Shown: in pieces, positions 1 to 8,348 of the stretch | Layout of the letters: each line of letters begins with the position of its first letter | How positions within the stretch are numbered: the stretch's first letter is position 1 | From: Flavobacteriales bacterium | GTDB lineage: Bacteria; Bacteroidota; Bacteroidia; Flavobacteriales_F; PHOS-HE28 | Assembly: GCA_016703105.1 (NCBI GenBank) | Contig: JADJCS010000008.1 | Location: 124,001 to 188,000 of the forward strand | Direction: 5' to 3' | Length of the DNA stretch: 64,000 bases | Notes under the pieces: model-generated | The model's input: only the letters and a program-made list of their open reading frames with translations | Told to the model about the DNA's origin: nothing | The model's database searches: none | Translations under genes and position numbers: made by a program

Positions 1-175
1 CGTTCAGGTAGTTGAGGGCCGCATACCACGAAGTGGTCATGTCAGGGAGAAGGTCGCAATCGCTCCCGCCACCCGGACAGACGCAAGAGGTGGCGTTGGA
101 GGTGGTACACTGGGCCGAGGTCGTGAACGGCCTTACGATCAACAAGACGACGAAAGCGAGGGGAATGTGGCGCAT
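1..175 (-). CDS. Secreted protein, 5' end only (runs off the window)
   Basis: The minus-strand frame opens with ATG at 173-175 and stays open to base 1, so only the first 58 or so residues are visible. They begin with a basic residue and a hydrophobic stretch ending in TSAQ, a convincing Sec signal peptide. A Cys-rich segment follows (CTTS, SCVCPGGG, DCDLLPDMT, then SWYAALNYL). I do not assign a function. It is divergent from the MbnP/MbnH-like pair and shares a 250-base AT-rich region with it, so co-regulation is plausible. The C-terminus, where a T9SS sorting domain might sit, is outside the window. Confidence 0.6.
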   Translation of the reverse strand, partial: MRHIPLAFVVLLIVRPFTTSAQCTTSNATSCVCPGGGSDCDLLPDMTTSWYAALNYLN

Positions 176-428
176 CGGATGGGTTTGTGAATGGCGCAAG
201 TTAGGTCGAGGATAATACTTTATTATGATTTTCGTCATATTTTTGTTGCACATGATGTCAGCACCATCACTTTCGGACCAATCCGACATTATCCATATAT
301 CATTGCACATTTCTCTATCCAAAGCTCCGCGCTCCACGATACAGTCGCTTTCAATATATATGCGATGCATCATTTATTGATCAACAACAATGGACTTGCT
401 TCGCGACACGCTCAGACACTTCGATACC
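176..428. promoter_or_regulatory. AT-rich divergent intergenic region with a 16-base dyad
   Basis: This is clearly more AT-rich than the genes on either side and separates two divergent starts. It contains the inverted repeat TATGA-N6-TCATA at 224-239, about 48 bases upstream of the minus-strand start. Its size and spacing resemble a dimeric Crp/Fnr-type operator, and a Crp/Fnr-family gene lies at 2271-2972. Binding is inference only. No exact TAnnTTTG element was found here. Confidence 0.4.
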
Positions 429-1178
429 ATGACCATGAACCTTCGCCGCTTTCCGCCACTCCTCATCGTCGGCCTCTCCATTCTCAGCGGCGCTTGCCAA
501 AAAGATGAGGACGATCCGCCCGCCCCGACACCAACTTCCGTTGCAGTGGCCTTGAAGGTGGAGCACCATATGGACGGTGTCCCGTTGATCTTCGATACCA
601 TCCTGTATACCACTGCCGCCGAACATGCCTATAGTGTATCACGGCTCGAGTACTATCTCAGTGAGATCATCCTCTTCGGTGCGGGGAGCACGCCCAACGA
701 CACACTTCGCGGTCCTTACTACGTGAACGGCAGTGGCACCACCTCTTTCACCGTAGGTGAGCTACCTGCAGCAGAATACAGCGGCGCCGCACTGCTGCTC
801 GGCCTGCCGCAGGAGCTGAACGTGACCGGTGGACTGCCCAATACCATGGAGAATGTGAACATGGCCTGGCCCGACCCGATGGGAGGTGGTTACCATTTCA
901 TCAAGTTCGAGGGACATTTCCTTGACGGAGCGACAGCTACCGGGTTCGCTATGCACGTGGGCAACAACACGTACCTGCCACATGCGGCACTCGGCCAGTC
1001 ATTCACGCTCGATGGCAGGTCAGGCACGCTCGCGATCCGCTTCAACCTGAACGAGTTGTTCCGTACTCCGCACACCTATGACCTGTCCACAGGCAACTAC
1101 TCCATGGGCGACATGATGCTCATGGGCCAACTGCGGGACAATGCCTTTGATGCGTTCACCATCGAATACCGGCCATGA
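429..1178 (+). CDS. MbnP-like lipoprotein (periplasmic copper-binding family)
   Basis: About 249 residues. The frame opens at 390, but ATG at 429 or 435 puts a basic, hydrophobic signal directly before the lipobox LSGAC, so one of these is the likely start and the mature protein is probably a lipoprotein. The fold signature VALKVEHHMDGVPL near the N-terminus and the later NVNMAWPDPMGGGYHF / FEGHF segment match the MbnP family, where a tryptophan in a W-x(n)-G-Y-x-F context is oxidised to kynurenine by the partner MbnH to create a copper site; Trp160 (counted from 390) is the candidate. The next gene overlaps by four bases (1175-1178) and encodes a di-haem MauG/MbnH-like protein, the expected partner. 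Family assignment is from recognised motifs and gene pairing; copper binding itself is inferred. Confidence 0.78.
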   Translation: MTMNLRRFPPLLIVGLSILSGACQKDEDDPPAPTPTSVAVALKVEHHMDGVPLIFDTILYTTAAEHAYSVSRLEYYLSEIILFGAGSTPNDTLRGPYYVNGSGTTSFTVGELPAAEYSGAALLLGLPQELNVTGGLPNTMENVNMAWPDPMGGGYHFIKFEGHFLDGATATGFAMHVGNNTYLPHAALGQSFTLDGRSGTLAIRFNLNELFRTPHTYDLSTGNYSMGDMMLMGQLRDNAFDAFTIEYRP

Positions 1179-2203
1179 TGCGCGATCCAGACCTCCTGAC
1201 ATTCACCCTCCTGGCCTTGCTTACCGCCTGTCGGCACGACCGTGCCGAAGATCTCGGTCCCGCAGGTCCTTCGGTCACTCCCTACGAACTGGGACGGCCC
1301 TACTACTTCCCCGAACTACAGATACCGGCCGACGATCCGCTCACCGTGGAGGGCATCGCACTAGGGCGTCGGCTCTACTACGATCCCATCCTCTCCACCG
1401 GTGGCCCTTTGGCCGGCTTATCCTGTTCGTCCTGCCACAACCAGTCCCTATCGTTCTCCGTTCCGAACAATGGGCCATCCGTACTACCCCATGTCAATCT
1501 CGCTTGGAGCCGGAACTTTCTGTGGAACGGCAAGGTGCAGGGAGACTTGGAGGACATCATGTGTTTCGAGGTCGAGGAGTTCTTCCAGGTGGATCTGAAC
1601 GTGCTACGCAACCATCCTGTCTATCCTGACCGGTTCCGCGACGCGTTCGGAGAAGTCGAGATCACAGGAACGCTCGTCGAGAAGGCGCTCGCTCAGTGGT
1701 TCCGCCGGTTGGTCTCATCGAATAGTCGATTCGACAGCTACCTGCGCCACGAGATCGAGTTCACCACCTCGGAGTTCAATGGTATGATGGTCTTCATGAC
1801 GGAGACCGGCGATTGCTTCCACTGCCACGGTATTCCATTGATGACCGACAATGCCTTCCACAACATCGGCTTGGACTCCGCTTTCACACCTGCCGATCAA
1901 GGGCGGTACCTGGTGACAGGCGATCCCGCCGATCTCGGTGCGTTCAAGGCACCGACCCTGCGCAACGTGGCCCTTACGGCGCCCTACATGCACGATGGCA
2001 GATTCCAGACCCTCGAGGAGGTCGTGGAGCACTACGATTCCGGGGTGAATCCGTCGCCGAGCCTGGACCCCATCATGACCAAGCCCGGGCAACAGATCCA
2101 CCTGGGCCTGAACCCCATGCAAAAGGCGGATCTGCTCGCCTTCCTGCACACCTTGACCGATGACAGTTTCATTACGGATACCGCTCTTGCCAGCCCGTTC
2201 TGA
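1175..2203 (+). CDS. Di-haem cytochrome c peroxidase family protein (MbnH/MauG-like)
   Basis: 342 residues, starting inside the stop of the MbnP-like gene (ATGA overlap), so the two are translationally coupled. A short hydrophobic leader ends in LLTAC (Cys19), suggesting a lipoprotein. There are two c-type haem motifs, CSSCH at 84-88 and CFHCH at 214-218, and a later APYMHDGRF segment (about 269-277) typical of the second half of the bacterial peroxidase/MauG fold. MauG-type enzymes use a bis-Fe(IV) state to oxidise residues of a partner protein; MbnH does this to a Trp of MbnP. Gene pairing favours the MbnH role over a classical H2O2 peroxidase, but the sequence alone does not exclude the latter. 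The following Crp/Fnr gene is 67 bases downstream on the same strand. Confidence 0.8.
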   Translation: MMRDPDLLTFTLLALLTACRHDRAEDLGPAGPSVTPYELGRPYYFPELQIPADDPLTVEGIALGRRLYYDPILSTGGPLAGLSCSSCHNQSLSFSVPNNGPSVLPHVNLAWSRNFLWNGKVQGDLEDIMCFEVEEFFQVDLNVLRNHPVYPDRFRDAFGEVEITGTLVEKALAQWFRRLVSSNSRFDSYLRHEIEFTTSEFNGMMVFMTETGDCFHCHGIPLMTDNAFHNIGLDSAFTPADQGRYLVTGDPADLGAFKAPTLRNVALTAPYMHDGRFQTLEEVVEHYDSGVNPSPSLDPIMTKPGQQIHLGLNPMQKADLLAFLHTLTDDSFITDTALASPF

Positions 2204-2270
2204 AACTGGAACGGAAGATGGTATCGCGCAGGGTGAAGTTCAGAACGTGCATGTCGGGTAACTTTCCCGC

Positions 2271-2972
2271 ATGAGTCAGGAGCCTGCTTCGCATCTCGTC
2301 CACCTCAATGACCTCATCGAGCAACATTGCGCACCGGAGTGGAAGGAACTTCTCCGTGAACGCAATACCCAGGTCACCTTCCGAAAGGGGGAACACATAT
2401 TCACGGATGGCCAGGTGGCCGACCGTATGTACATGATCCAGCATGGCCGCGTGAAAGTAGTGGCCAGCTACCTGAAGGGGGTGGAGCGCATCATCCGTCT
2501 GGCCGGCGACGGCGAAGTCCTCGGACATCGCGGCATCGGAAATGAACCTATCTACACGGCCACGGCGGTCGCGCTCAGCGAAACACAGGTGAACATCATA
2601 CCCATGCAGTTGTTCCTGAGCACGCTGAAGGCCAACAATCTACTCTGCTACCATTTCCTCCTGTTCTTCGCAGAGGAAGTGCGCGTGTTGGACCAGCGTA
2701 TGCGGGATCTGATGAACCTAGACGTTGCCCAGCGCATCACCCAGGTGCTGAAGATGAACATGGATATATTCGGGTTCGATCCGGTGAACAAGAGGAAATT
2801 GGCGTTCACCCTCTCCCGCAAGGACATCGCCAGCGCGGCCGGCACCACCTATGAATCGGTGATCCGCACACTTTCCGACCTCGAGCGCCAAGGCATCATC
2901 GACATGGTGGGCAAAGAGATCCGGATCTTGAAGAAGCGTGAACTGGAACGGGTGATGAAGGCCCCGGCGTAG
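2271..2972 (+). CDS. Crp/Fnr family transcriptional regulator
   Basis: 233 residues. The N-terminal half is a cyclic-nucleotide-binding-type beta barrel (TFRKGEHIFTDGQVADRMYMI at about 36-56; GEVLGHRGI near 81-89), followed by a dimerisation helix and a winged helix-turn-helix at about 178-215 (LSRKDIASAAGTTYESVIRT). Only two cysteines are present (20 and 126), so this is not an Fe-S cluster FNR sensor. Bacteroidota members of this group often respond to redox, NO or cyclic nucleotides; the ligand is unknown here, but two class III nucleotide cyclases lie 26 kb away. It is convergent with the QueD-like gene, the stops being 12 bases apart. Confidence 0.88.
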   Translation: MSQEPASHLVHLNDLIEQHCAPEWKELLRERNTQVTFRKGEHIFTDGQVADRMYMIQHGRVKVVASYLKGVERIIRLAGDGEVLGHRGIGNEPIYTATAVALSETQVNIIPMQLFLSTLKANNLLCYHFLLFFAEEVRVLDQRMRDLMNLDVAQRITQVLKMNMDIFGFDPVNKRKLAFTLSRKDIASAAGTTYESVIRTLSDLERQGIIDMVGKEIRILKKRELERVMKAPA

Positions 2973-2984
2973 AACCCGGTCCTG

Positions 2985-3443
2985 TTATTCCCGGTCCTCC
3001 CATTCCGCCCAACTGGTGGCGGTTTCCTTTAGCAATACGGCGCTCAAACGCGCCTCCTCCGCCAACAGTGGCCGCATGCGGGCCACGATGTCCAGCAAGA
3101 TGTTCTCGCAGGTCGGTTGCCAGGGTGTGAATGTGGTCCGGGCAAAAATGGTCCCATCCAGGTCGATCCGATCCATCTCACACTCATGCAATAGCAGTGC
3201 GTGATCGTACCGATCGATCACCACCTCTTGAACAATGCGCTTCAGATCCGCAAAGTCCATCACCATGCCATCCTTGGGATGGCCGGTTCCCGCGCGAGGA
3301 AAGCCGATAAGTGTGACGTCCAACACATAGGAATGACCATGTACACCTGCACAGGTACCGTCGTGGCCTGACAGCGCATGGGCGAGTTCGAAGAAGAAGC
3401 GCTTGCTGACGCGAACGCGCGCAGGTAGCGCTTCGCTGCTCAT
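2985..3443 (-). CDS. queD: 6-carboxytetrahydropterin synthase / 6-pyruvoyltetrahydropterin synthase family protein
   Basis: 152 residues. It has the family's active-site layout: zinc His22 (ELAHAL), Cys31 in GTCAGVHGHSY with zinc His35 and His37, an Asp-His pair in DRYDHALLLHE (80-86), and PTCENILLDI near the C-terminus. C-x3-HGH spacing resembles QueD (queuosine and 7-deazapurine pathway) more than animal PTPS, but both reactions start from dihydroneopterin triphosphate. Its ATG overlaps the tryptophanase stop by four bases (3440-3443), making it the last gene of a coupled run with two aromatic amino acid lyases. No other queuosine gene is in the window, so the pathway served is open; the symbol is by family similarity. 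Confidence 0.8.
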   Translation of the reverse strand: MSSEALPARVRVSKRFFFELAHALSGHDGTCAGVHGHSYVLDVTLIGFPRAGTGHPKDGMVMDFADLKRIVQEVVIDRYDHALLLHECEMDRIDLDGTIFARTTFTPWQPTCENILLDIVARMRPLLAEEARLSAVLLKETATSWAEWEDRE

Positions 3444-4816
3444 ACGATGGGTTCAAAATGCGCTGTGAAGTGGCGCAGGAACTTTGGCTCCTTGACTATC
3501 CGGTAGCCCCTTACCCGATCCCGTTGCCGCAAGACCTCCTCGAATGCTTCAGCTACGTACTCGATATGACTTTGCGTGTACACCCGTCGAGGGATGGCGA
3601 GACGCACCAACTCCATCGCGGAAGGGATCAATGACCCATCGGCTACGTACTTGCCGAACATCACTGAACCGATCTCCACGCTACGGATGCCACCCAAGCG
3701 GTATAGTTCGCAAACCAGTGCTTGTCCGGGATACTGGTGTGGTGGAATGTGGGCGTACAACTTCTTTGCATCGATGTATACCGCGTGTCCGCCGATCGGC
3801 CGCATGAGGGGCACGCCAAGTTCGTGGAGCTTGCGGCCCAGGTAAGTGGTGCTCTTGATCCGGTAGTCGAGGTAGTGGGGATCGAAGACCTCCCGTAGGC
3901 CGATCGCGATGGCCTCCATGTCGCGACCGCTGAGCCCTCCATAGGTGGTGAAGCCTTCGGTGATGATGAGCAGGTTCGTGCACGCATCCGCAAGCACTTC
4001 GTCGCGAAGTGCTAGGAATCCACCCATGTTCACCAGGGCATCCTTCTTCGCGCTCATCACGGCCCCATCCGCCAAGGCGAACATGCGTTGCGCGATCTGC
4101 CGGTAGGTGGAGCCCTCCATGCCCGGCTCACGATGCTTCACGAACCAACTGTTCTCCGCGATGCGGCAGCAATCCAGCAGGAAGAGTACATCGTGCTTTC
4201 TGCAGATCGAAGCGACGCCCTCCGCATTGGCGAGGCTTACGGGCTGGCCACCCCCACTGTTGTTCGTCACGGTGAGGATCACGGCGCCTACATGGCCCTT
4301 GTGCTCCTTCAAAAGTTGATCCAATGCGGCCACATCCATGTTGCCTTTGAACGGATGTTGTAGCGCGGTGTCCTTGCCTTCGGCGATCGGAATGTCGATG
4401 GCCATGGCACCGCTGAATTCGATGTTGGCACGCGTGGTATCGAAGTGCGTGTTGCTGATGAAGACCTTGCCGGGTCGACCGAGATGGCCATAGATGATAC
4501 GCTCCGCTGCACGCCCCTGGTGAGCTGGGAGTATGTGCGGCATCCCGGTCAGGTCGCGTACCTCCTGCTCCATGCGTTCCCAAGAACGTGAGCCGGCATA
4601 GGCTTCGTCGCCCTCCATCATCCCTGCCCATTGGTGTGCGCTCATCGCGCTCGTACCGCTGTCGGTCATCAGGTCGATGATGACATCGCGTGAGTGGAGC
4701 AGGAAGGGATTGTAGTGCGCGTTGATCAGGTGTTCGGCGCGTTCCTCCTCCGTGCTCAGTCCGATCGGCTCGACGCTTTTGATGCGGAAGGGCTCGATGA
4801 TGGTGCGGTGCTTCAT
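3440..4816 (-). CDS. tnaA: Tryptophanase (L-tryptophan indole-lyase)
   Basis: 458 residues, the usual size for the PLP beta-eliminating lyase family. The PLP lysine is in VMSAKKDALV (Lys258), with TYGGLSGRDMEA after it and an HAVYIDAKK segment near 344-352. Three positions that separate the two activities of this family point to tryptophanase: Asp126 (HFDTT; Asp137 in E. coli TnaA), Ile382 (VEIGS; Ile396) and His449 (LRHFTA; His463). The expected reaction is L-Trp + H2O to indole, pyruvate and ammonia in the cytoplasm. Its start overlaps the stop of the upstream tyrosine phenol-lyase gene by four bases and its stop overlaps the queD-like start, so the three are probably co-translated. No tnaC-like leader peptide was seen. 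Confidence 0.85.
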   Translation of the reverse strand: MKHRTIIEPFRIKSVEPIGLSTEEERAEHLINAHYNPFLLHSRDVIIDLMTDSGTSAMSAHQWAGMMEGDEAYAGSRSWERMEQEVRDLTGMPHILPAHQGRAAERIIYGHLGRPGKVFISNTHFDTTRANIEFSGAMAIDIPIAEGKDTALQHPFKGNMDVAALDQLLKEHKGHVGAVILTVTNNSGGGQPVSLANAEGVASICRKHDVLFLLDCCRIAENSWFVKHREPGMEGSTYRQIAQRMFALADGAVMSAKKDALVNMGGFLALRDEVLADACTNLLIITEGFTTYGGLSGRDMEAIAIGLREVFDPHYLDYRIKSTTYLGRKLHELGVPLMRPIGGHAVYIDAKKLYAHIPPHQYPGQALVCELYRLGGIRSVEIGSVMFGKYVADGSLIPSAMELVRLAIPRRVYTQSHIEYVAEAFEEVLRQRDRVRGYRIVKEPKFLRHFTAHFEPIV

Positions 4817-6204
4817 GCGGCCGGGAGTTTCTCGAAACGGGCCTGGAAGAAGCGCAGATATTTCGGTTCGTAGGTCATGCGCAGCCCGGTGACGCTGTGG
4901 CGCTGCTCGAACACCCGCTGCACCGACTCCGCCACGACATCCATATGGGCCTGGGTGTATACCCGGCGCGGAATGGTGAGGCGTACCAACTCAAGTTCGG
5001 GAAAGCAATGCTCTCCGGTCTTCTGGTCACGTCCGGCGCTCACGATGCCGCGCTCCATGGCGCGGACCCCGGAGTCGATGTACAACTCGGCGGCCAGTGC
5101 CTGCGCGGGGAAAGCCGTTTGTCGCAGGTGGGGAAGGAAGGCTTTCGCGTCGAGGAACACGCCATGGGTGCCCACCGGCTTCACAATGGGAATGCCCATG
5201 TCCAGCAGCTTATGGCCTAGGTAGAAAACCTGCCCCACCCGCGCACGGATGTGGGCATCCTGAACACTTTCCTCGATGCCGATCGCCATGGCTTCCATGT
5301 CGCGGCCTGCCAGACCTCCATAGGTGTGGAGTCCTTCGTAGATCACCACCAGGTTGCGAGCCTCCTCGAATACGTCCCATTCGTTGGTCGCCAGGAAGCC
5401 ACCGATGTTCACCAGCGCGTCTTTCTTGGCGCTCATCGTGGCACCGTCCGTCAATGAGCAGATCTCCTTCACGATCGCCGCTATGCTCTTGTTCCCCTGT
5501 CCCTCTTCCAACTGCTGGATCATGTACGCGTTCTCGGCTACGCGGGTCATATCGTGGATGATCCGGATGCCGTGCTTCGAAGTGAACTCGCGTAAGGCCT
5601 GCAAGTTCGCGAGCGAGATCGGCTGACCACCGGCCATGTTCACCGTGGTGGCGATGGATACGTAAGGAATGCGCTCCGCACCGTAAGTGTTGATCACTCC
5701 CTGTAGTTTGCTCAGGTCCACGTTACCCTTGAAGGTGAAGCCGCTGTTCGGATCATGCGCTTCGTCCACGATGATATCGGTGAACATGCCGCCTGCCAGT
5801 TCCTGATGCAATTTGGTGGTGGTGAAATACATGTTGCCTGGCACCACATCACCGGGCTTTATCAAGATCTTCGAGATGAGATTCTCCGCACCGCGGCCTT
5901 GGTGAGTGGGGATCACATGCTTGTAACCGTAGTAACGGTGGATCGCTTCTTCCAAGTGATAGAAATTCCGGCTTCCGGCGTACGCTTCGTCCCCCAGCAT
6001 CAGTCCCGCCCACTGACGGTCGCTCATGGCACTGGTGCCGCTATCGGTGAGCAGGTCGATGTACACATCCTCCGATCGCAGCAGGAAGGTGTTGCTGCCG
6101 GCGGCCTCCAATGCCTTCTCCCGATGAGCACGGGTGGTCATGAAGAGGGGTTCGACCATTTTGATCTTGAACGGCTCTGCCCAAGAGATATGCTTTGCTG
6201 CCAT
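4813..6204 (-). CDS. tpl: Tyrosine phenol-lyase (beta-tyrosinase)
   Basis: 463 residues, a PLP enzyme paralogous to the neighbouring tryptophanase. It aligns from end to end with enterobacterial tyrosine phenol-lyase as I recall it (IDLLTDSGTSAMSDRQWAG, HQGRGAENL, EAMAIG, TIPRRVYTQAHMDVVA). The PLP lysine is Lys261 in TMSAKKDALVNIGG. The specificity positions are those of tyrosine phenol-lyase: Thr128 (MYFTTT; Thr124 in C. freundii), Arg385 (MERG; Arg381) and Phe452 (LRFFQARF; Phe448). The expected reaction is L-Tyr + H2O to phenol, pyruvate and ammonia, reversible in vitro. It starts 73 bases after the stop of an unrecognised 604-residue protein on the same strand and overlaps tnaA by four bases. 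Confidence 0.83.
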   Translation of the reverse strand: MAAKHISWAEPFKIKMVEPLFMTTRAHREKALEAAGSNTFLLRSEDVYIDLLTDSGTSAMSDRQWAGLMLGDEAYAGSRNFYHLEEAIHRYYGYKHVIPTHQGRGAENLISKILIKPGDVVPGNMYFTTTKLHQELAGGMFTDIIVDEAHDPNSGFTFKGNVDLSKLQGVINTYGAERIPYVSIATTVNMAGGQPISLANLQALREFTSKHGIRIIHDMTRVAENAYMIQQLEEGQGNKSIAAIVKEICSLTDGATMSAKKDALVNIGGFLATNEWDVFEEARNLVVIYEGLHTYGGLAGRDMEAMAIGIEESVQDAHIRARVGQVFYLGHKLLDMGIPIVKPVGTHGVFLDAKAFLPHLRQTAFPAQALAAELYIDSGVRAMERGIVSAGRDQKTGEHCFPELELVRLTIPRRVYTQAHMDVVAESVQRVFEQRHSVTGLRMTYEPKYLRFFQARFEKLPAA

Positions 6205-6277
6205 GTTTCCTACAGGATCTAACGGTTGGTGCGAACGACGGACCGATCGGCTTCACGTCACCCCGCATGATGGGCGC

Positions 6278-8092
6278 TCATGCGACCACCACTTGGGGTA
6301 CCGCAATTCCCTGCACTACCTGCGTATAGTGATCGAGATCAGCTTTGATGTGCTCGAGCTTCCCTTGGAACGCCTGCTGCAACACAGGCAGTAGCTCCTC
6401 ATAGTAGCGGATGCCGTGCAGTAGGTTCGACTTGAACTTCTCGAAATACCGTTGCTGTTTCACGCTCATAACCTCCTTCATCTCGTCGATCTCGCGGCCC
6501 AGGTACTGCACATAGAGCTTGATCTCGTTGATGAACATGTGTGGCCGCTGGTTGGTGTTCAACAAGGAGGTGCGCCCATAGATGTGGTCCAGCATCGTAC
6601 CTAGCGGAACCACTTTGGAGAAGTATGCCGTATTCGGGCCGGGACAGATGGCAACGGCCTCCAACTTGTGCGCAGGTGTCATTCCGTCCTTTAAAAGGAC
6701 GGAAGCGCCCAACCCTTCGCACAGGCAATCCTTCTCCGTGATCGCCGCGTAGGCCTTCAGGTATGCGCTTTCGGTTAAGCCTTTCGCCTTGAGCTGCTTG
6801 ATCTTCAGGTCCTGGTACTGTCGGGATGCCGTACAGATGGGCACCTCCGTGAACTCGGTATCGGTGGACAGGAACTCCTTATAGCACGGGCCACCGGGAC
6901 GGTCTTTGGCGATGCGGGCCTTGCGCTGCGCCTCGGATGTGCTGAGCCTGAAGTTGTGGAACGGTATGCCCAGCGGGGAGGACCAACTCATATAGTAATC
7001 CTCCGGCTTCGCTGTGGCGAGCTGCTGTAGTGTGTGTCCATCCACATTGGTGGCCTCCGGCACCAATAAGAAGGGGCTTCCCCAACCCGTGCCGTCCATA
7101 CCATAGTACGTGCGCAGGAAGCGGTCCTCCTCAAAAGTGCCGATCCCTCCCTGCACGGTGATCCTGATCTCCGTCGCATCGGCAAGTAGGTGCTTCCCGT
7201 CCTCGGCAAGCGACCTGTTGCACAGTTCGAACAATTCCAAGGTCACCTCTTTGCGTTTTTCACGGAATTCCTGCAGGATAGGCCCCAAAAGGACCCCGTC
7301 CGTGGCGAAGGCATGTCCGCCGCAATTCAGCCCGGATTCGATCCTGAACTCCGACACCCAAACACCCCTTTTTGCCAGTATTTTCCCTTGGATCAGTGCC
7401 GAGCGCAGGTCGCTCACTTTAAGCACCACCTTCTTCCTAAGCTCGCCCTTCGCATCTGGCAGGAAATCGTCGAATTGGGAGATGTAGGCGTACAGCCTTG
7501 GATTATACCCTGCGCTCAGCACCACGGAAGAGCACAGAACGCTGTTCGCGAACCCCCTGAACGCGGCCATGGCATCGGCGTATTCGGCAGGGAGTGGCTC
7601 GCCCTCCTTCGTGTAGTTCGTCCGGTCGATCTTCGACATGATGTTCACATCGATGGCGCCGATACGTATCGCACGGCGTAGTTCCTGCTGAAGACGCATC
7701 TTCTCTGCGCCAGCAGGAAGGTTCATCATCACAGCGAACGACGCCTTGGACGCAGCTCCATCAGGCAACATTTCGAAGTACTTCACAATGTCCGACCCGG
7801 GATCAAAAGCCTCCCCTTGAAGCACCTCTAACTGGCGTTGAACGAGGAGGTGGAGCACGTTAAGATACGCGGTCACGCGCAGCGCCCGGTGGTCCAGGTC
7901 GCTGATCGGAATGGGCACGTAAACCAAGCCCGCGCGCTTGCAATGGAACTCGCGCATACGCTCCACCAAGTCATCTTCGATGATCGAAACCACCGAGGAA
8001 ATGCCGAAGCGCGCCACCTTGATCGGGGTATCGATGGTGTACCCCAAACCCATTACCGGGATGTGGAACGTGTGTGGATGTGGTTGGGTCAT
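6278..8092 (-). CDS. Conserved protein of unknown function, possible TIM-barrel flavoenzyme
   Basis: About 604 residues from the preferred ATG at 8090-8092 (MTQPHPHTFHIPVMG); the frame is open a little further up to 8137. I do not recognise the family with confidence. The start, IPVMGLGYTIDTPIKVARFG then SSVVSIIEDDLVERM, reads like the first strand and helix of a nitronate-monooxygenase-type TIM barrel, and a mid-protein GLNCGGHAFATDG resembles that family's EAGGH substrate loop; this is weak inference. A cysteine-rich C-terminal half (GGPCYKEF, VPICTASRQY, KDCLCEGLGAS) could bind metal or an Fe-S cluster. No signal peptide or membrane helix is seen. It is the first gene of the run that continues with tyrosine phenol-lyase and tryptophanase, so a role in aromatic amino acid turnover is possible. 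Confidence 0.7.
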   Translation of the reverse strand: MTQPHPHTFHIPVMGLGYTIDTPIKVARFGISSVVSIIEDDLVERMREFHCKRAGLVYVPIPISDLDHRALRVTAYLNVLHLLVQRQLEVLQGEAFDPGSDIVKYFEMLPDGAASKASFAVMMNLPAGAEKMRLQQELRRAIRIGAIDVNIMSKIDRTNYTKEGEPLPAEYADAMAAFRGFANSVLCSSVVLSAGYNPRLYAYISQFDDFLPDAKGELRKKVVLKVSDLRSALIQGKILAKRGVWVSEFRIESGLNCGGHAFATDGVLLGPILQEFREKRKEVTLELFELCNRSLAEDGKHLLADATEIRITVQGGIGTFEEDRFLRTYYGMDGTGWGSPFLLVPEATNVDGHTLQQLATAKPEDYYMSWSSPLGIPFHNFRLSTSEAQRKARIAKDRPGGPCYKEFLSTDTEFTEVPICTASRQYQDLKIKQLKAKGLTESAYLKAYAAITEKDCLCEGLGASVLLKDGMTPAHKLEAVAICPGPNTAYFSKVVPLGTMLDHIYGRTSLLNTNQRPHMFINEIKLYVQYLGREIDEMKEVMSVKQQRYFEKFKSNLLHGIRYYEELLPVLQQAFQGKLEHIKADLDHYTQVVQGIAVPQVVVA

Positions 8093-8348
8093 CTGCATCC
8101 CAAAGCTCAGGCAAACCAACCGCTTAATACATGACACATATCATACTTCTGGAAATACGGATCTGACCATCCTCGTTGCGCGAAAGATCCCACGCACGCC
8201 ATGGGGAACCGCACAAACAACCGTTGCCACGGCATGGCATGGCGCGCGAGCCACCGTCCGGGGGTCCTCATTGGAGGATCTCAAGGCGACCCTTGCCCAT
8301 CTTCAGTGGTTCGGACCAATTTCAACGAGGGTGGAGTGTCCATTTCGT

